NCBI GenBank assembly: GCA_920105805.1
Contig: CAKKTI010000037.1
Location: 1 to 64,000, forward strand
Origin: Condylostoma magnum
Lineage: Eukaryota; Ciliophora; Heterotrichea; Heterotrichida; Condylostomatidae
DNA: 64,000 nt
Direction: 5' to 3'
The notes beneath the pieces are model-generated. The model worked only from the letters and a program-made list of their open reading frames with translations. It did not search any database and was not told the DNA's origin. Below, one piece after another: positions 47,298 to 59,421 of the stretch (the first letter of the stretch is position 1; each line of letters begins with the position of its first letter). Position numbers and translations under genes: made by a program.

Positions 47298-50200
47298 ATG
47301 CAGGGGTAGTGTATTTAGAGTAGAATTGAGTAAGATATACAAAGGCATGTATAGAGCTAAGTATTGAGAAAGTTGCAGGAAAATTAAGTTGTTAGTTTTG
47401 ATGAGAAAGTATAGGAAATTGATGCATGAATGTAGTAGTCAGATACTATTAATAAGAAGGTATTTGCGTAGAATAAACCATTGCTGATTGTTGGGCCTAA
47501 TGGGTCTGGAAAAACTACTCTGATTAGCTAGTGATTGTAGTTTCATAGGAGTTATAGGAAGATGGATAACGATTTGATTATTAATCATATTGTAGGATGT
47601 TCGCCTTAGGATTATAGCTACTTTCAGTATCTGTATAAGCTGTTCAATGTTTTAAGGGTAAAATTTACATAGTCGGAGTTCAGCATTAATTAAACTGTTG
47701 AGTTTACTTAGGATAAGCTTAAAATCTACTTGTCATAGTGATTAAGTAAGGCATTTCAGAAAAATAATGATAGCTAAACTTATAGAAAGCATATTATTAT
47801 TGTACTAGATGGAATTGATAAGTATGAGGAACATTCAGATTGGATTCCTTAAGCATTACCGAAATCCATAAAACTTATATGCACTGTAGATAGTTAATAT
47901 AAGCATTTAAGTTCTTTGCAAACTAAATCTAATTATATCATCCAGTTATAAAACTTTGATGAGTAAAAGTCAACAGAGTATATTAACAAGAGGATAATGC
48001 AATTTAATCAAATAGGAAATGATATCATTTAAGATGTTGATAGAGTAATATAGTATGTAAAGGGAAAACATATAGAGCCACTGCTTTTAAATATTCTATA
48101 TAAGGTTTGTGTTATAGAGCAAAATATTGAAATTAGTAAGTTCCTCCAAGAGCCTGATTTATTACAATATATAACTAATTTAATAGAATATGCTGCCAAA
48201 AATATCCTATCATACGATTAAACTTGTTTTATTCTAAACGCTTTAAGTCTTACAAGATCCGGACTAAGTAAAGATTAATTATGTAAAAATACTAAAGCAA
48301 AAAAGGTGAATATTGAAAAATTCTTTGAGCTTTTTGATCCTTTTTTCGTATAATTTAAAGGAACTTACATTATATACAGTAAGACTATAAGAGACCTTAT
48401 ATTAAGTCATTATTGCTCTAATATCCAAGCTGTGAGATATGATATACTTTAAATTATTGATAAGGAGCCAATTACTATATAAAAGATCGAAGAGCAAGTC
48501 TACTAGCAATACATGCTTAAAAATTGAATAGGACTAAAAAATTCTTTAATTGACATCGAATTTTTTTGTATTTTATTTTCACCTGCTTTCAAATTAGAAT
48601 TTTATCAGTTTTGAGAGATTTTAATTCAATAAAGATTTGATCCAGTGCAAGAATATAACAGAGTAATAGAAAGCTTCTCTAACAAATTTTTCCCTACCAA
48701 CAAGGATTTGTTCACAATTCTTATCCAATTCTGCAGATTTTTTAAAGAAATTGCTTAATTAGAAGAAGATGACACATGCGAGTTTAGGCATCCTAAATTC
48801 AAAAGTTACTATGAGTTAGTATAAATTAATATGATTTAAGAAATAGAAAAACTAGAAAACTTTTTCTCTCCTTTCAGTTAAGATCCTCTAAACGAATTTG
48901 AAAACTTCAGACTAGAAAGTTTCTCTCAATTAGCTTAATTGAGTACAATTTTAGACTCAGAAGGCACTAATAAAATGACAATGAGCCATAATAAATACTA
49001 TTTCTACAAAAGATGGCTATGAATACAGTACCCTTGGTGTGCAATTTACTGTTATTAAAGTCTTCCTGAAATAATGGGGAAGTTTGAGCCTATAGGAGGG
49101 ACTGCAGAGTACTGCAACTCATATCATGAAAACAAAATAAGCATGTAGCTTTTGCAGATTATTAAAACAGCCTAGGAGAAATCGTAAAAAATATACAAGC
49201 AAATGTCTCAAAGTTTTGTTAAATAGGAATAAAGACCCAAAACATAAGGAGCATTTAATTCAAGTGTTAATATACAGAAATTTGGTAGAAGATTAGGTGT
49301 TTTACCCAATAACAGAAAAGCACCTAGAAAAATTATATCTGGAAGTAATCCCAAAGCTCCTATGATAACCCAGTTCTCTAGATCCACCACAAAATCAAGG
49401 ATTATTGCTTCTTAAGAGGGATCTAGGACACGATAAAAATCTTCAAGCAGTGTGTTGATAAAAAATGTAAGACCTGATAATATTCTGCATAAGATGAGAA
49501 CCCATTTAAACTCATTTTCTTAAAGCTAAGTTGTTAATTTCGAGAAAAGCAATATTGGACTGTAAAAGTAATATAATCAGATAATAAATAGCAAAAGACT
49601 GAAAAATTAAAGACTTAAGGATCTGGAAAGTCAATTGGCTAAAGGGTAAGATAAGATTAAGGAGTAATAAGAGATTATGCAAAAAGTATAAGATTTTTAA
49701 AATAGAATTGATGAAGTTTTGTAGAAGACTAATAAGACTGAATTCGATAATAAACGATTAGATTAGATTATTAGTTGTTGTTTTAAAAATCCAGCAAAAA
49801 ACGATGAGTGGGAAAGGGTAAGTTTTATTTAGAGCCTAGAAAAGGGAGTTGAGAATATGGAAAGCACTATAAATTAATTAAAAAACTATATTGAAGAGTA
49901 TTAGTAAGAAACTTAATAGCTTAGACATTACTAAAAAGAGTTTTAATTGTGATATAAAGATAAAAACAGTTATCTTAATCATACTATAGATAGAGTTGCA
50001 GAATAATTAATGTAAAAGGGAAATATAAAGAATTTGCTACACTCAGGCAAAAGGAGAAGATAAAGGCTTTTTGATAATCTGAATAGGCCTTCTACTCAAT
50101 AATACTACAAAAAGAGGCAGAAGTAATAAGAAAAAGCTAAAATTAATATTGTTAAAGTAAAAAATGCTATAACAAATAGAATTTAGTACTATAATGAGTT

Positions 50201-50864
50201 AATAACAAAGTTATAATAAGCCAGTGTTATAGGAGACATCACTTAATATAAGAAAATTTTATCATAGCTGGAAAAAAACAATGAATTAAAAATGCAAAAG
50301 TAGAAGTAAGAGGAACTTTTGGAAGAACTCAAATAAGAAAAAGTAGTTCTAGAATCTAGGCTAAAATTCGTACAAACTAGGAGCATACGTGAATAAGTTT
50401 GTACATAAGAATTTGATAATATGGAAGATTTAAACAATCAAATCGACAAAACTTAAAGAAAATATGAGAAATATCTAAATTTATATAGAAAGTAAGAAAA
50501 AATAATGGTCAATTGCATTACAAACATATAATACATGTGAAAAATTGTTGATCTAGACTAAATGCCTGACATACATCAAATTAGCCCTAAAATAATACTC
50601 CGTTAAATAAAGCTTTAATTAGAAAAATTCAATACCATAGTAACAGAAATGCTAGGATCAACAGACTACAGTCAATTTTTACTCTTATTTCCTCAAAGCA
50701 GTGGCGATATAGAGATCCCAAACATAATGAAAAGATCTGAAACAATAAAAAAGCAACCAAAAAAGCTTGGCTAGCAGGTTCAACGAACATCAGCTAATCT
50801 TCTGCACGTGTCTCAACTAGCATTTAAGTAATTAAACCCCTTGTAATATTAAAATCCTCTCTAA
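47298..50864 (+). CDS. NPHP3-like STAND ATPase with long C-terminal coiled coil
   Basis: 1188 residues in one frame. After a short helical start, the NTPase domain has Walker A VGPNGSGKTT near 66, HIVGCSPQDY, and Walker B IIIVLDGIDKYEEHSDWIP near 172, then SIKLICTVDS, the arrangement of nephrocystin-3 and related NACHT/STAND proteins. A winged-helix and helical region follows up to about 620 (RWLWIQYPWCAIYCYQSLPE near 573). From about 760 to 1150 it is coiled coil, dense in TAA/TAG Gln. In animals NPHP3 works at the ciliary inversin zone; by similarity a ciliary role is plausible. Stop-type codons TAA TAA at 50862-50867 precede the next ATG by 1 base. Confidence 0.75.
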
Positions 50865-50868
50865 TAAA

Positions 50869-51864
50869 ATGTCGAAACGCTTATATGAAACCCCAGTAGA
50901 AAAGGAAATATAGAAGGAACAGTCCCGTTAAAAGTTCTTCTAGGAATCAAAACTAAACCCCTAAAAGCAAAGACTAGGCTACTTTTCATTTTCCGGTGGA
51001 CTGGCAATATCAGACAATGCAGGATACTAACGCTAATAGAAATAAATCAAAGACGAGGATGGGCGTGTGAAAACCGAGGCAAGAGGATTTTACACTAGTC
51101 CTACTAAGAAGGGGATAACAAATGGTGTATATTTCAGTTCATACAACTACTAGAGTGATCCCTACTCCTAGAGTAAAGCATGGTATTCCCAGAACAAGAT
51201 AAGGGAGTAAAAAATGCGTTAAGTTCATGCTGACAAGATCTTTAAGTCTGGAGGTGGGTTCAAGTCTTCTTATAGTCCTTATCCTTACATGCCTTAGAAT
51301 CCAGTACCTTCAGTGAAATAGTTAAGAGATGAGGAGGGCAGAGTGAAGGTTGGGCCAAGGAATATAATTACTTCTCCTCCTAAGAAAGGACATCCTAATA
51401 CTACACCTGGAACTGGACTATCACCCTAACCCGGGTATATTTCAGATCCATATGAAAGGTAAAGAGAATTAAACAGAATTTAATTAAAGAAAAATTAAGC
51501 TATTATTGAAGCTCCATTTAGAAATCCTAATCCTAGTAGTAATACGTTTAGTAAGGATCATGAAATGTTTTACGATGCTGAGTATAAGAGAAAAGCTAAT
51601 ACTCCGAGTCTTTCCTTGAATGTATATCCGCATGAGTAGCCGTTCAAGGGGACTAGTCCTTCTAAGCAAAGCATTATGGATAGAACTATCAATAAGTATC
51701 CTGAGTACCTACCTGATCCTGTGCCTTAGTCTGTTAGGAAGGAGGTGAAGGAGAGTGTTCCTTGGAAACGACCACAGCCTGTATAAACTACTCCGAGTAC
51801 TTCTATTATGAGGATGAAGCAAAATTTAAGGTCAATGAGTCCTAATTTTAGTAGAATTTATTAA
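50869..51864 (+). CDS. CFAP96: CFAP96 (C4orf47/UPF0602) homolog
   Basis: 331 residues, Pro/Ser/Tyr/Gly-rich with no folded domain visible, as expected of this microtubule-associated family. Matches to the animal protein include GYFSFSGGLAISD, an ARGFYTSPTKKG motif repeated later as RNIITSPPKKG, SGGGFKSSYSPYPYMPQNP and SDPYERQRELNRIQLKKNQ. The duplicated F/I-x-T-S-P-x-K-K-G element is also in C4orf47 as TNPGKKG. CFAP96 is a ciliary/centrosomal microtubule inner- or surface-associated protein. It begins 1 base after the tandem stop of the ATPase gene and ends at TAA 51862-51864. Confidence 0.82.
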
Positions 51865-51983
51865 GAATTATGTAGTTTGATGGATTTGTTATTTAGAAGG
51901 TATTACTAAAATCTATTCATTTAGCATTCCTCCTAATATTATCTATTTTACTAATAATATAACTTTCCTAATTCTTCATAAAA

Positions 51984-54545
51984 ATGAAGAGCATCTACTT
52001 AATTTCTTTACTAATTCCAGCAATCCTATCGATAATCGGCTTCTTTTAATCCACAATTCCAAGCTACAAATCTACTCACTTCCTTAAAGGCATAAACAAC
52101 TCAATTGAAATAATCTGAGACCCATCAGGCATTCCAACAATAGATGCCAAGGACACTGAAGATGCTCTATATGCTCTGGGCTACATAACAGCATAAGAGA
52201 GACTGTGATAAATAGACATAATGCGTAGAATAGCAACAGGAAGACTATCTGAACTACTAGGCGAGTAAGCACTAGAAATAGACAAATTCTTCAGAACATT
52301 AGGAATAAACAGGCTTTCTAAGCGAGATCTTCAGTACTAAAAGCCAGAAACTCTAAGAATGGTTTAAAAGTTTGTAGAAGGAATTAATAGTTATGTTGCC
52401 TCTGGCAATAAATTACCCCCTGATTACATCTTTTCATGGAACTCGTGAACTTTATGGACAATTGAGGACAGCTACGCTATCAAGTACTTTATGGGATTTT
52501 TCCTTGATAATCATTGGGGCTTGTAAACCATCAAGCATAGTTTAATACAAATATTAGGAATAGATGCAGCTAATTAGATTCTACCATAAAGTGACTAAAG
52601 TTATCCTTATATACAATATACAGTAGCATAAGATGAGATCCCGGAAAAGCTTAAAGGCAAAAATGAATAAAGATTTGTGTATAGTGATAAAACAGTGAAT
52701 GTTGAAACGGATTTAAGCACTGGAATAGGCGCCAGCAATGCATGGGTTATTTCAGGGAAACACACTTAATCTGGAAAGCCTATTTTAGCTGGAGATCCTC
52801 ACTTACAAGCATCGATTCCAGGACCTCTGTTTTTAGTAAATGTTTAAATTCAAGGATTAGAAATGTTTTCAGGGGCATTTTTACCCGGAACTATTGGAAT
52901 GAGCTCCTTTGCTAATAAATACTTCACGTACAGCTCAACAGCTTAAATTTCTCTAGCATTTGATATATATATGATGCAAAGAAACAGCAGCAACCCTTCA
53001 TAGTTTCTATATAACGGAGCATATGAAAACGCTGATGTTATATACGAGGAAATATAAGTAAAAGGAGGAAAACCTTATAACCTGTTAGTGGAAAACACAA
53101 GAAATGGCCCAATTATAAACATAGATCCTGGAATTTCTAAGCTTTTATCCCCTTATCTCACAACTGCATAATTTAATACTCCAATTGCAATGAAATGGGT
53201 AAACTACGCTGCTCCTGATAACTCAGATGATGCTATTTTTTGCTTGATTAAGGCACTGACTGTATACCACCTAAAAGAGTGCACTTCGTATGTAAAACAA
53301 GTAAGACTCAGCTTTCTAGCTGCTGACAGTATAGGAAATATAATCTTTTAAAGTGCAGGGGCTGTACCTCTAAGAAGTGCCATACCTTACGGGATATTAG
53401 AGGGTTGGAATCCTTTGCATTGCTGGAATTAAATAATTCCAGCTGATGAGATGCCTTATACTATAAATCCTGAGAAAGGATATATAGTAATTGCGAATAA
53501 TCCTATAGTTCAGCCTAGCTTTAAACACAGTAACAGCTTTCCTGCAATATCTTTTGTGGACAGAGCTGCTAGAATAACACAGTTAATAGAGTAAAACGTT
53601 AAAAAGGGGATAAAAATGACTATTTAGGATATAAAGAATATGCAATCAGACGTAGGTAGTACTAGGGCCTAGAAAATAATGCCAACTTTGCTAGAACTGA
53701 TCTAGAATCATCCATATAAAGAAGAAATGAAAAACTGGGACTAACAGATGAGTAAAGATTCCAATACAGCTTTCGTATATGCTATTTGGTTTAGAAATAT
53801 ACAAAGGTAATTAATAGAGGACGAGATTTCTGAGGAAGTACTACAACCACTTCTAAGAGCTTATACTTATAGAACATTTGTAACAGGGCTGTTTAATAGT
53901 ACAGCTTATTAACTACAACAAGGCACTGACCAGTACAACAGTAAAAGATGGTGTGATGATAAGCGTACTTTAGCTATAGAAACCTGCGAGGAATTAGTAA
54001 ACCACGCCCTAGACTAAGCCATAGATGAAGTTGGGTCTTAATTATGAGGAGAAGCACACTCGTATAACTTTAAGCATATGCCCTTTGGAAATGTATCAGT
54101 ACTAAGTTGGTTGTACAATAGGAAGTATGAAAGCAGAGGCTCAGATGAAACAATCTCCGCTGCTTTATGGGATCCTTCCAGTACCGATTACTCAACCGTT
54201 CACTGCTCTATGTTCAGAATAATCAAGGAAATAGACGGATAATGCTTATGGAACAATCTCCCAGGATAAAGTGGAAATGTGTTTTCTAAGTATTATGACA
54301 ATCTGATAAAAAGCTTTACATCTGACGCGCTTATTCCATGCAATACCAGCCCACCCCTAGGAAGCACTGTTCAACATTTAATACCAGAAAGGTTCAAATA
54401 GTTTAGTTAATTATGGAATTTAAACATTCAACGTAAATCCTTCATCACATAATTTCTTAAAGCAGGGAACAGAGAAAAAGGCTATAACAACTACGCCCAG
54501 TGAATAACTAAAGCGCTTCAATGTAATATGAAGATCAATAAATGA
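51984..54545 (+). CDS. Penicillin acylase family Ntn-hydrolase, secreted
   Basis: 853 residues. MKSIYLISLLIPAILSIIGF is a signal peptide. The alpha-chain region has IEIIWDPSGIPTIDAKD, ALYALGYITAQERLWQIDIMRR and GRLSELLG. The nucleophile region GIGASNAWVISGKHTQSGKP near 250 provides the Ser that becomes the beta-chain N-terminus after self-cleavage, then AGDPHLQASIPG. The late motifs NNPIVQP, RAARITQLI and SVLSWL complete the fold. Such enzymes cut amide bonds of acylated amines (penicillins, N-acyl homoserine lactones, N-acyl amides). In a bacterivore, degrading bacterial signals or lipoamides is possible but unproven. The first possible stop is TGA 54543, then TAA 54552 overlapping the next ATG. 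Confidence 0.92.
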
Positions 54546-54553
54546 ATCATATA

Positions 54554-54862
54554 ATGATCACATCATTTTATACTTCCGATAGAGGAGTTGGGCCAGATGA
54601 GCAAATGAGGACTGATGAGTTTCCATAATTGTTAGCAAGAACGTATAATATCCCTAAGCATGATTTAAGTAGAGAGTCTGGGCTAATGCACTGGCTTAAG
54701 AGAAAAAGCATGCAGAAATAACAATTGAATTAGTATAGGGCTTATAGTGCAACTCCTGGAATGAATCGTTAAACAAGGATTAAGAAAAAAATCATCATTC
54801 CAGGCATAACAAAACTAAATCATAGTGGATTCTATACAAAACGTAACAAAATTTTGCTGTAA
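54554..54862 (+). CDS. Small basic orphan protein
   Basis: 102 residues, soluble and basic (LKRKSMQKQQLNQYRAY, RIKKKIIIPGITK), starting MITSFYTSDRGVGPDEQMR. No family recognised. Its ATG overlaps the TAA at 54552-54554 of the acylase frame, or lies 8 bases after the TGA. It ends at TAA 54860-54862, 1 base from the stop of the convergent coiled-coil gene. Balanced composition and the tight fit between neighbours support a real gene. Confidence 0.55.
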
Positions 54863-54863
54863 T

Positions 54864-56066
54864 TTATACATCTATGCTGCCTTTTTTGAAAATTTCTAGT
54901 AGTTGGTCTCTTGCTTGCTCAAACTCTTAAGTAATGCATTAACTTGCTTGCAAATCTTGTTTAACTTGGTTTATTATTTCATTTTCTGAGTTTAATACAC
55001 TATCAGATTACGGGCTTTATTAGAATTTTGAGCATTCTTCTGATAAAACACCAATTTAATTAGCCAATCACGCATTATCTTGGGAAACTTTTGTAACAAC
55101 GTTCTCTAGTCTAAACATAAGTTCATAGAAAATCTCGATTTAGGAGTCTGGGAGATCCTCTTGCTGCTCTGCCTTGTAATAAGCCTCATTTTAGTATAGA
55201 AGGTGCTCAATTCTACTATTAGTGTCTTGTATTAGTTAATCGTAGTCTAGTAAACTTTATTATAGCTGTTAATTTTACTTGATTGTGGACATATCCAGTG
55301 ATGAGGAATCTTTCTATATGGATTAAGTCGTGCTTTTTATCTTATTTTTGTATTTTTGTTTTAGAGATTAAAGCTAGTTTTTGTAATTCTGCTCATTTAT
55401 TTGTATTTGTATGTTTAACTCATCCTTTTCTTTGGCGAATTTCTCTATTATCATTTTCTTTTCTTGTTAAACCTTTTGTAATAGCATTTAACTTTCTTCG
55501 TTTTCCTTTTAGATGACTTAAGATTAATTCAAGTTTTCGAAATTGTTTAATCTTTGCCTCAATTCCTTAATCTCGTTTTCAAGTTCCTGTCTTTACTTAA
55601 CAAAAATATCCTCTTGCTCGCTTTCCAATTGTTTTAAATTCTATTATAGTACTTCATTCATCTATTTTCACTTTTATATTTCATTGTCTTATTTGTCTAC
55701 TTATCCTTTTAGAAAGTTTGCATCTTGCAGCCTTTGCTGGTATTCCACTCTTAGTTTTCCTATCAACTCAAGGATATCAACTTATGAGTAACTTTAATCA
55801 ACTCCTAGAATATCAATTATAATTAGTTTTACATCTTAATCAACATATTAGTCGGTTTAAGTGTCATTTTCCTGTACTGCTGGCCTGACTTATGGTTTGT
55901 ATACCTTGTCCATTCTTGGTAAATTTGGAGGCTGAGCTCCAATTCTGTTAAATGCATTTTACCGTAATTTTTGATACTTGTCAGCAACTTCTTTAGTCAT
56001 AGGAAACGAAAAAAGGAGCTTTTCAACAACTTCTATCAATTATACCAATACTCTAATTTCACTCAT
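54864..56066 (-). CDS. Coiled-coil protein, unknown
   Basis: 400 residues. The N-terminal 90 are folded-looking (MSEIRVLVQLIEVVEKLLF, then FNRIGAQPPNLPRMDKVY), followed by PAVQENDTQTDQ and a 300-residue Gln/Glu/Lys coiled coil (for example ELENEIKELRQRLNNF and LQQEKKMIIEK-type heptads). The Pro-rich linker plus coiled coil is typical of ciliary or basal-body components, but no family is assigned. It ends SIDV then TAA, convergent with the small basic gene with 1 base between. Confidence 0.7.
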
Positions 56067-56272
56067 ATTTATTTCAAAATTTACTTCATGTGCACTATAA
56101 ATACTATATGGGAATATACATGAGAGTAATCAAATACAAGAAACTTTTATAAGCTTAACAACAAGTCCCTTTCCTTGTCATTGAATAAAAACAATATATA
56201 ATTAAAATGGAAAATAATAATATAGCCACCCAGCGTGTTATTGACAAAATAAGATAAAAATACATTAAGCCA

Positions 56273-57838
56273 ATGCCTGCTACAGACAGTATTAGTAGTT
56301 ATATGGAGGCAAGAAGGGATATTTTAACACTTTGTACTATGTTGAAAGAATGCTAAAATAGATCTGAACAGAGTAGTGAATCAGATTCTCCAGATGCTCC
56401 TTCTCCTATATTTAGAAATTACTCGGAAAAGTCATTGAACTCCTTGGTGATTGAAAATGTAAGGCTTAAATCAGAACTTAGAAAATACAAAGGAGAAGGA
56501 GGATTAGATCATTCAGTACTGCTCTAGGAAATTGAAAGACTTAATAAGTAGATTTTAAGTACTTAGGGTGAACTAGAGAAAATTTAAATAGCTTATAAGG
56601 ATGTACAGGAGAAATGATAGATTTAAGATGATTGCTTGTAGGGATAGGAGGAAAAGGTAACTAAATGAAAACAGTATTATAAAGATTTAACAGTAGAGAA
56701 CAGTAGTCTAATTCTTGAGCGCAGGAATCTCAAAAAATAAATAGAAAAGTTATAAAAGGACTATGAAGATTTTAAGCAAAGCACATCAGAACAAGAAATA
56801 CAGGAAAAAGTTGCTTAATAATTTTTGATAGATATGCAAGACAGAAGAAAACAATGAAAAATAGAGCAATCTATATAATCAAATATCGAAAGCTATAAAC
56901 GATAAATGCATTGTGAAAACAACTAAGTTTTTTCTTTATTAGGATCGAGCAAAAGTTTAAAAATAGTTTCCGTAGACAGCTTTTGGGTTTTGAATAAATC
57001 AGTAAAGTCTAGAGAAACATAAACTATAATTTTTGAGAGTAAAACACAAGAAATATAAACCTTAAAGCAAACTCTTGTAAAATATAATCTAAATATCTTT
57101 CAAAAAGAAGGAGCAATACAGAAATTAATGAAATACTGGTATTCGGATGACATAACTTATCTTCCTAATCGCTAATAAGATATTCAAAAATAAGACGCAG
57201 TAAATATAGACAGCTGTAAGGTTGAGTAGCATATGTAAAATTAAGAAGGATTATAAATAATAGTCAAAAAACAAGAATTTGATTAACAGAATTTTAATAT
57301 ATGCGAAATATAACAAAAACGACCTGAATTAACCGTCTTTACTCATAGGGTAATGAACATAATATTAAGAAAATTAGGGACTAGTTTGTTCACTCAGTAA
57401 TAAGCATCATTAAAAATACGTCCTAAGAGATTAAGGCTGAAATTTTACATTTAAAACCCAATAACAATCGAATCAAAAGAATTATCACAGAAAACAAATA
57501 AATTAGCTTTATAAAAAGCCTAATCAATAGAAATATTTAAAAATCCTGTTAATTTGACAGCTTTTAAATAGAATTGAATCGATGTTGATTAAATCCAGCC
57601 AAGGTTAATAATAAAATCTTCTGATTCTATAAACATAAATAATAAAGTGGTTAGATTATCCTATTCTAATCAATCTGGTATTAATATTCAAAAAATAATT
57701 GTTATACTAAGAAAGTAAAATTTTTAAACTCATATTCCATGTGTTGAAATAGAACTTGATAGTTTCCAATTATCTCCTATCAATATTCCTCCAAGGTATC
57801 CAAATTCTGACCCGAGAGTTTCCCAATCAAATCGTTAA
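56273..57838 (+). CDS. Coiled-coil protein with globular C-terminus, unknown
   Basis: 521 residues in frame 2: a polar start (MPATDSISSYMEARRD), a coiled coil at about 75-240 (SLVIENVRLKSELRKY, LQEIERLNKQIL), and a beta-containing C-terminal part (LRLKFYIQNPITIESKEL, VVRLSYSNQSGIN, CVEIELDSFQLSP). The frame is open upstream with a good-looking sequence (RVIDKIRQKYIKP) but no ATG, while an ATG at 56208 is in another frame. So either the start is the one given, or a very short intron or a frame error lies near 56210-56270. Stop: TAA at 57836, then more at 57845 and 57860. Confidence 0.6.
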
Positions 57839-57965
57839 GTAATATAAATTTCAAATATTTAATAAACTCTGTATTAAACTTTAGTATTACTTTGGTAATA
57901 CTTAGAAAAATAAGGTTTATGTAATAAAAGGTACATATTGATTACATAATTTATAACTAAATTTA

Positions 57966-59417
57966 CTAACTATCTGGCAAAATCTTATAAGGATTCATGA
58001 TTCCATTTGGATCAAAAATTTACTTTATAGCTTTCATGTACTCTATGCTTGTTTAATCTTTACTATAATTCAAATAGTTATGCTTTAATTAACCTAATCC
58101 ATGTTCAGCACTTATACTACCTTTTACATTTCTAATATACTCATATATAAAGGGTTCAATTTACTTTTTAGCTTATATAATATTTGCATCTTCAGGCACA
58201 ATAACAGTTAAATGAAGATTGCTGTCTCCAATATGTCCATAACCTACTGTAATTCCTAAGTCTCCAACTCTACTTCTAATTTAATCAACTAGATCATAGT
58301 AATGAGAATGAGGAATTGATACATCATACTTATGACAGTACCCTGGAATATTTGAAGCAACTGCTGAGCTTTCCCTAAGTTCTCATATCTCAGCTTTTTG
58401 TTTTTCATCCTATGCTAAAACTCCATCTTTTGCGTATATTTCCATAGCTTTTTCTAAGAAATTTTCCATTTTCTCTATATCATGGCCTTCTTACGCTCCT
58501 TAGGTCTCAATCAACGCATAATACCTATAACTCTCTTAAAACGGGCTCCTACAACTTTTTATATTATCCAATACAAGCTACAAAGTATAGCTATCCTGCA
58601 CTTCAAAAGCACTAAGAATCTCACTTAGTTCCTGCCTAGCAAGCCTATACAGCCCTAGTATATCTTCAAAATTATCACATGCTAGATAGCACACACTTTG
58701 ATTCTTAGGCAATGGTGGAACATGCATAGCAACTTTAGTAACAACTCCTAGACTCCCCTCTGCCCCTATAAACAGTTGTTTTAAGTCAAACCCAGTATTA
58801 TCTTTTCGCATAGAATACAAAGTGTCCATTACCTTCCCCTCCCCAGTAACTACTTCCAGTCCTAAAACTGACCCATGTAGTGATCCATATCTAAGTAATC
58901 TAATACCTCCCGCATTAGTTGACACATTTCCCCCAATCATACAACTTCCCTTAGCTGCTAGATCCAATGGCACTATATACCCCTTATCCACACAGTAATT
59001 ATTCAGCTCTTATAAAATAACGCCACTCTCACATCTCACTATTCCAATAGATTCATCAAAATCTATGATTTTGTTCATTTTGTTCACCGATAGGATAATT
59101 TCATCATGAAGTGGAACACTTCCCCCTACTAAATCCGTGTTGCCAGCCTGAGGCACTATTGCTAGCCTTTCCTTATTACAAAAATTCACAATTTCAGCAA
59201 CTTACTCGGTTGTACTGGGACGAAGCACACACTACGAGCTCCCATGGTAATTATCAAGCCAATCTGTATTATAAGGCTTAGTGTCATCAGGATTTGTTAG
59301 AATTGAGTGTTTTGGTAAAACTGATTCAAAGAAATTCAGATGTTTTTCAGAGAATCGGGCGAATTTGGGATCCCTGGCTTGTTTTGAGATTTGGGATATA
59401 GAACGTATAAGTTTCAT
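57966..59417 (-). CDS. D2HGDH: D-2-hydroxyglutarate dehydrogenase (FAD-linked, mitochondrial)
   Basis: 483 residues; oxidises D-2-hydroxyglutarate to 2-oxoglutarate, passing electrons to ETF. The start [20 protein letters not shown] is a mitochondrial presequence. The FAD-binding PCMH fold has [36 protein letters not shown]-type motif near 150-170 and [12 protein letters not shown]. The C-terminal domain has [12 protein letters not shown] with the metal-binding His, SAEHGLGQLK and [10 protein letters not shown], all conserved in D2HGDH/D-LDH. D2HGDH fits better than D-lactate dehydrogenase by overall similarity, but the two are close. It begins 4 bases after the FAM91 gene's first stop. Confidence 0.93.
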
Positions 59418-59421
59418 ATTA

